Shown here one piece after another: positions 58,401 through 64,000 of a stretch of 64,000 nucleotides of DNA; within the stretch, counting starts at the first letter, position 1; each line of letters starts with the position of its first letter. A program made the translations under genes and the position numbers. Source of the stretch: Klebsormidium nitens. Lineage: Eukaryota > Streptophyta > Klebsormidiophyceae > Klebsormidiales > Klebsormidiaceae. The notes under the pieces are model-generated. The model was not told the origin of the DNA and did no database searches. It worked only from the letters and a program-made list of their open reading frames with translations. The DNA lies in NCBI GenBank assembly GCA_000708835.1, contig DF237148.1, forward strand, positions 84,556 to 148,555. The letters are read 5' to 3'.

Positions 58401-61400
58401 CACCCAGTCCGAGGAGTTCGTGAGCTCCTCTTTTAGCGTACAACCTGTTTCGACCGTGAATGCGAAGCCCCCTCCGTTCCCTTTGGCAGAGCTCGGCTCC
58501 CTGCGAACAGCGCGGCGCTTCAAGCCGCCTGCGGTTTGCACCAAGATCGAGTAGTTCGTGAGCTCCTCTTTTAACTTTACAACCTGACTCGACCGTTTAA
58601 GCGAAGCCCCCTCCGTTCTCTCTTGCAGAGCTCGGCTCGCTGCGAACAGCACGGCGTTTCAAGCCGCCTGCAGTGTGCACCCAGATTGAGGAGTTCGTGA
58701 CGATCCACGGAGGGGCTGCCGGGATTGCCGCGCACTACGCGACCTATTGCTCGGCGGTGGAGGGCATTGGGGCGACAGGCGAACTCAAGTGAGGTTGATC
58801 AAATGTCGAAAAAGAACTCAATTTGCTGTGGAAGGCTTGTGTCCGTTGATGTGTAACGGTGCGCGGCGTCTGCGCGACTTACCGCTCCATGGACTTGCGG
58901 GCGAACTCAAGTGAGGTCCATCGACGGTGCAAAGAGATGGTTCTATTCATGTCCGTCGATGTAAAACTGTGTGCGCCGCACTACGCGACCTACCGCTACA
59001 TAATTGAGGGCTTTCAGGGGCCGCGGACGAACTCCAGAAAGATTGATCGACGGTTCGGGAAGGAATCCGGTGTTTGAACGACATCGCGTGATTGACCTTT
59101 TATTCTGAGCTTTTGCGAAGCACCATTCTTCGGCGGAGGGCTTCATAGCCCCAGGCGAAGTCAGAGAGAACGATTGTCTTTCTTCTTGGATGACGGCTTA
59201 GGGTGCTTGTTGCTGGAAAGGACAGTTTTCGAGATCTCCGTTTGTGATTCCGGTAGAAACCAATGTAAGACAGACATGAGAAGCACTGTTCAAGCAGAGC
59301 GTATAATCTGTTCTGGTGTGGAACCAGGATACAGTGGATGAAACTAGGATACACGATTACTTGGGACTCATAAAATTCACATCAACGGCCCTTTCTTAGG
59401 AAGCTGCCTGCTCTTAATGCAAGGAACGCTTTTCCGCGATTCTCTGTCCGCCCCTCAATTTGGATTCGCGTGCGTAAGCTTACAATCTTTGTCTGGGAAG
59501 CTGTGTGCCTTCTGTTCTACGGGCAACTCACTTCGTCTAGCCCAGTTCACCCCGCAATCGACTTCCGACCGTTGCTTCGACGATCTTTTCTAGGACGCTG
59601 CGTGCCTCTCAACCTTACCCGTCCATAGTCCCCGGCCGGCCGATTGACAGTTTAAACCGGACGATCTTTTCCAGCAAGCTCCGTGCGTCCCAACTCAAGA
59701 AGCACCAGTTTCCAATCTTCCGCCCACCTTTCAAGGGGAACGTGCATTTAAGATTTCTAACCGACGGTCCTTTCCAGAAAGCTGCGTGCGTCCCAACCCA
59801 AGAAGCCCCGCCCCGCCATCCCCGGCCCGCCACTCAAGTGCTAAAAATCAGATTGATGATCCTTTCTAAGAAGCTGCGCGTGTCCCAATTCAAGAAGCCT
59901 CGTCCCCGCCACTTCCGTCCCATCCCCCGATTGGCAATCGCGAAAACTAGGTTGACGACTCTTCTTTCAGGAAGCTGCGTGCGTCCCAACCCAAGCCGCG
60001 TCCCGCCATTCCGGTCACATTCTCCAATCTGCAATCGTGAAAACTAGGTTGACGATCTTCTTCCAGGAAGCTGCGTGCGTCCCAACCCAAGAAGCCCCGC
60101 CCCGCGATTCCCGGCCCGCCCCTCAAGCGCCAGATCAGCCCCTACTGGGAGAAGCGTTTGGACGCGTACGCGGTCCCCTTCATGGGCGCGGACGCCTCGA
60201 TCGTCCGGCGCGCCGTCCAAACGTTTGCGGACCACCCCCGCGGGCTGAGCGACAAGGGGACGCAGGTGAGCAGATTCTGCGAAGTGGGCACTTCAGCAGT
60301 GCTCTTATCTGGTAGGAGTTTCTTGATGGGCAATCTCGCGGGGCACTCGGCGCTTCGTAACGTTTGCCTAGTACGACTTCCCTATGTACCGAAGCTTCTT
60401 CTGATTTCAGTCTCCGTACACTCAATAAGATACACCCGGTCTTTTGTGCAGCCAGACTCTGTGATCGGGATTCCCCGATGCGTCCCCTCGATTTCTGGCC
60501 AGTTTCAGCAAACTCAAAACAAGGAACACTTCTTTGTCTGCAGGGTATTCCGCCATTCCACTTCGCGGCCTACCTAACCATCCCCGACCGCTGGAGTCTG
60601 TGGCGTTACGTCGCCTTGGGGACGGCTTTCGTACAGCTGGCAGCCCGCGAGTGGGGCCGGAGACTCCTCCTCGAGTACCCCCGGTTCTTCACCTGGGGAC
60701 TCTTCACAAAGGCCGGTGAGCCGCTTAAGTCAACGCTCAAACGTCTGCATACGTCAGCGTGAGGCCGGTGAGAGGCATTGAGTAGATCTTTGTATGTTCG
60801 AACACGTCAGCCCCTGGACGACAGTGTGGCGGAGGTTCATCCAGGTTCGAGGGCCCCGTAAGCAGTCGACGATTGACAGAGAGTCAGAAGAGCTCAGGCC
60901 CCTGGCTTCAATCCTTACTCAAAAGTCGCGTGCCGGTGCAAACGAACTCCAACGATCCATTGTTAGGCAAGAGATTCTAGCAAAACCTGAAAACAAGTCT
61001 GAGACCCCAAGTGGTGAATCCAGAGCCTCGAAAGTCTATAAAAGTTCGTCCAAGGCGTCCAAGCCCGTGTGCCCTTGTACTATGGAGGACATCACTTAGG
61101 TAAGGTTGAAACTCATATAGAAAAGTGATTTGACGAGCGGTCAGAAACTTCGCTCTCGTTTGCCTCTATTGGTTATTGAACCGCTCGACAAAAACAAAGA
61201 GAAGAGACAACGGATGGATGCAAGAAAGGCTGCCGACCAGCGCTCTGTCACCCTCTGTTGCAGCTCCCACCGAGGAGCAGACCAAAGAGACTAGTTTCGA
61301 GATGACGTTTTACGGCGCGGGGTATGACGCGCCTCCACCCCCCGGTTCCAACCAACCGCCCAACAAGTGCGTCGGCGTCAGAATATGCGGCCCGGTGAGT

Positions 61401-61934
61401 GCGAATGTGAACAAGTGCGTCATTGTGTTCAGAATCGTCAGAGTCGTCACAGTTGCTGCCAGACGCGGCCAGCTTGGTTTCGGTCTTGCTTCTTTGTCTG
61501 GCTAGTCCCCATCTTTTGCTATCAGTACCCTACCTGTTGCTTGTGCCAGATTCGCTCGCCTAACAAAACCTGCAGACGGTGGAGAGGTAGTCCGATGGGT
61601 GGCTCCGCTTTCGCCGAGAAATGTAGAGCGAGCTCCGTTTGTTTTGCCTCGAAAGTCCGTGGAAGGACGGAAGGTCTCAGACCGCATGCTTTCGGTGAGG
61701 TGCGATATTCTCATCTCTAATACACACCTTTCTTATTCCCGGTTCTCCCGTTTCCATTAGGACCCAGCCGACAACTCCACTTCCATCATCGCCAGCCAAG
61801 CCGCGCTCTGCCTCATAAGCGCGCGGCCGCGGCTCGCAAAGGGCGGCGTGCACACTGCGGGATCCGTTTTTGGGTTCACAGATTTGGAGGAGCGGCTTGG
61901 CAAGGCGGGCGTCGTATTCGAGGACATAAGCTAA
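55451..61934 (+). CDS. SCCPDH: Saccharopine-dehydrogenase-like oxidoreductase
   Basis: Nine exons: 55451-55626, 56204-56347, 56835-56899, 57427-57531, 58629-58788, 60067-60265, 60544-60715, 61264-61394 and 61761-61934. They sum to 1326 bases (441 residues, usual for the family) with all phases matching. The N-terminus has a Rossmann nucleotide-binding start (DIVVFGATGLSGAYVVAELL, with GATGLSG), then LIVSCAGPYRHYGEPVVAAC, GTDYIDISGE and SACGWDSIPAELGSL, the standard block order of SCCPDH and trans-acting enoyl-reductase-like proteins. The C-terminal half carries a hydrophobic segment near YVALGTAFVQLA and ends with LGKAGVVFEDIS. The substrate is unknown; relatives associate with lipid droplets or act on polyketide/lipid chains. 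Intron 4 has a GC donor (GCAG|GCAAGT). Introns 4 and 5 hold tandem copies of exon edges. Confidence 0.92.
58352..58628 (+). repeat. Two intronic mini-exon copies of the exon-5 start
   Basis: Two units of 138-139 bases precede oxidoreductase exon 5 (58629). Each holds an intact CAG acceptor, a 68-base copy of the exon start (ELGPLRTVRRFKPPAVCT-like; 58352-58419 and 58490-58557) and, directly after it, a GTGAGC donor that the true exon lacks (GTGACG there). The second copy contains an in-frame TAG. Confidence 0.88.
58735..59060 (+). repeat. Tandem copies of the exon-5 end and its donor
   Basis: The end of exon 5 (HYATYCSAVEGIG..GELK, then GTGAGG) and the start of intron 5 are repeated twice downstream, beginning near 58860 and 58970, at spacings of about 111-135 bases. 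The first copy keeps GGGCGAACTCAAGTGAGGT almost unchanged; the second has lost the donor GT. Confidence 0.75.
59398..60130 (+). repeat. About eight units of the exon-6 acceptor edge
   Basis: Units start near 59400, 59497, 59593, 59675, 59777, 59869 and 59971, with the true exon 6 at 60067; spacing is 82-102 bases. Each has a pyrimidine run, an AG acceptor-like site (or a decayed one) and a copy of the exon start (K/R-LRASQPKKPRPA-like). Similarity to the real exon rises toward it, so the oldest units are the most distant. Confidence 0.85.
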
Positions 61935-64000
61935 CATTGCTGTGGGTATTAGGATGCTAAGTATGTACGTGTCTTTGTGACAGTCAAGGGATGCTTGTAC
62001 GATGTACAGAAGCGTGCACATCATCGCCAAAACTAACAGTCAGGTTTAGGTTCATGCAAGCCCGGAAATGCATGTGACGTATCATATCAAGTTCAGTGCC
62101 AAATTTTAGCGCATAGGCCCTTCAATCAGACAGTAATCTAAATAACCGAGCGCTGTGCATGAAGATTTCGTTGTGCCCAATCTTTTTGAAAGTTTCTGCT
62201 ACAGTACCAGGATGGAAGCGTCCGATGCCAGCCCCCTAGCTTGGATTGAGCTGCAGTGACTCCGGCATACGGCCGGCATACGGCCGGCCATGACTCATCT
62301 CGCAAAACGCCGGGTATGGATCCGAATGACGTCACTGCATAGGAATGAGGGGAGCATGTGGCTCAAATCATATGCATGTCGGACATGCCTGCAGATCGTG
62401 AAGTTGGACCGTCTGACCGTCTCATCGCGGCTATATATTAACTCCGTGCACTGTGCGGCAAACTCAAGCATTCAACAATTGCATCGATTGTTGATAGAGA
62501 GAATTGCATGCATTGAGGATCGTCAGCCATCAGACGGTACCGTACTGAATACAGTTTTCTTCGACGACAGATCTTTGAACGTCCGACTGTGGGTTGAAGA
62601 GAAAGTCGCCAAAGCATATGATTTCAACAGCTCGAGTGTGGCAAGCTGACGGAACATCCTGGCAAGCGTCTTAGTCCGACAGTAATATTGGCTGGAACAG
62701 ATTGTGCACCAGGGGCATAACATGACTATTTCTGAAGTGGATGGATATTGAGCGGAACGCATTCGCTCACGTCCCATGCAAAGCGCCTTTCCCAAACCAT
62801 CATGACATCTATCAATTTCATACATTTCATCACACGTGTTGAGTTTGACGGCAGCGCCACAACAAGCCTGTGATCAAACGGGAATTGATTGGCACAAGTG
62901 ATGATTACAATCAAGGCACAGGGCCGGCCTCAAGCAATTGTTACGTGCTGTGTACAGCCAAACCCGTGCATTTTCACACAACAAACCAGTCCAATATTTT
63001 GTTCAGCTCAGCATCAGGCACGGAGTGCGTCTCTCGAACTACTGGCGCACTCTGCCAAAAGTAAAAACCGGCACTGCTGAGAGGAAACGTCGTTGCGAGA
63101 ATGATCACATGCGAGACACAAAAAGACTATTAATTCACGGAAGGTGACGAGCAAGGGATGAACAGTGCCCCTGACTACCGTGAGCTCTAATAACTACGAA
63201 TGAACAAGCTAGCTCCTTTATGCAAGCTGTCTTGATGACGTGTCCCAGCCTGACTGCTCAGAAGGCTACTTCCTTGATACCCCTTCATCAGAAGCATCCG
63301 GAGCGGGCCCTAAATCAGCAACTGCAGAGAAAGAAGAACCCTGTATGTCAGAAAGGCCACATGCTGGTACGGCTAATTCGTTCAGTCTTGATGAGGCAAG
63401 GAAAAGTGCTTGCACACTTCAGAATAGACCGAAAGGGAGGAAGGATGTCTGTACAAGGTCACTATGACTCGGTCAGAGTCCATACTATTCGTGATGCAGG
63501 TGAGAGGCTCCGCCAAACAAGGCAACTGTGGACCCTGGGCAAACCCGATTGCTTTTAAATCCTGCTTGTTCCTCCTGCAGCATGTACTAAAGCTTTTGTT
63601 TGGCGAAGGGTATAAGAACTGACGACATAGAGGGTCCAAAGTAGAAGGCAAGCCCACAGTAGAACTTCTGTCTTGAAATTATACCAAGTCAGATGAACGG
63701 ATATTTTGCACCAGCTGCAGAGCCTGCATACCGCATCGAAAGACCAGCCTGTACCCACACATGTTGGAAAGTGTTTCAAAGCTTCTTGTATTGAATTCAG
63801 AGCGGACTTTTGGTCTTCTTTCACAAGACCTTATTCTGTCAGGACATTACTAGGTCTGTCAGTCTTTAAACTGCATGTCCTATCAGTTTGTCACAACAAG
63901 TGTCAACACCCAACTTTTCAGCAGCACCTTGCAAGAAGCAGAAAGAATTCTTGGTATCTTTTCTTAAAGAATGTGTTGAGTCTGTTAGAAGTATTTGCGC
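61935..64000. other. Right flank; no gene supported
   Basis: The last 2 kb hold only short open stretches. One at about 63240-63467 (+) is Ser/Glu-rich (GYFLDTPSSEASGAGP) and could be an exon of a gene running off the window, but its splice sites are not convincing. A small tandem GGCCGGCATAC repeat occurs at 62270-62290. Confidence 0.35.

Noticed and set aside
58352-60130. CRISPR-like or satellite array
   Set aside because: The units copy exon edges with splice sites in a eukaryotic gene; there are no unique spacers of constant length.

Overview
This is a nuclear window from a eukaryote with many introns, most likely a green plant-lineage organism such as a streptophyte alga. Genes have long GT-AG introns of about 250-1200 bases, compact exons and GC near 50%. 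The set includes an F-box/LRR protein, an MYND protein, cytosolic ribosomal protein eS26 and a plant-style VMS1/ANKZF1. The species call is inference; the gene calls rest on exon chains that I rebuilt by hand and checked for splice-site phase.

Layout. 0.5-7.1 kb (-): a large SET-domain methyltransferase whose first exon holds an assembly gap inside a minisatellite. 8.3-9.2 kb (+): a decayed copy of the 5' end of a VMS1 gene, then three phase-compatible exons of an unrecognised gene to 11.0 kb. 12.3-13.1 kb (-): wreck of an MYND-family gene. 14.2-14.6 kb (-): a second, truncated SET-gene exon. 15.9-22.8 kb (+): an intact 11-exon VMS1/ANKZF1 gene of ribosome-associated quality control. 25.3-28.3 kb (-): a five-exon secreted cupredoxin with a heptapeptide-repeat tail. 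32.0-33.9 kb (-): an F-box/LRR protein. 35.0-35.3 kb (+): a small fragment resembling a papain-type propeptide. 36.4-40.1 kb (-): a four-exon MYND gene with one frameshift and one in-frame stop. 40.5-42.7 kb (+): eS26. 42.7-51.1 kb: almost empty. 51.1-54.8 kb (-): an eight-exon Mn-dependent ADP-ribose/CDP-alcohol diphosphatase. 55.5-61.9 kb (+): a nine-exon saccharopine-dehydrogenase-like oxidoreductase. The last 2 kb hold no gene I can support.

Three structural themes stand out. First, about 2.8-9.5 kb and 14.2-17.0 kb are a direct segmental duplication of a divergent SET/VMS1 gene pair, and the two copies decayed reciprocally: the left copy kept SET and lost VMS1, while the right kept VMS1 and lost SET. 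Second, introns of two genes carry tandem arrays whose units are a splice site plus the adjoining exon edge. The clearest are two 68-base mini-exon copies upstream of oxidoreductase exon 5 and an array of about eight units upstream of exon 6. Third, gene pairs are often head to head (SET/VMS1, MYND/eS26, diphosphatase/oxidoreductase) with short shared upstream regions.

The genes do not form one pathway. They are independent housekeeping and regulatory genes, as expected of a eukaryotic chromosome segment.
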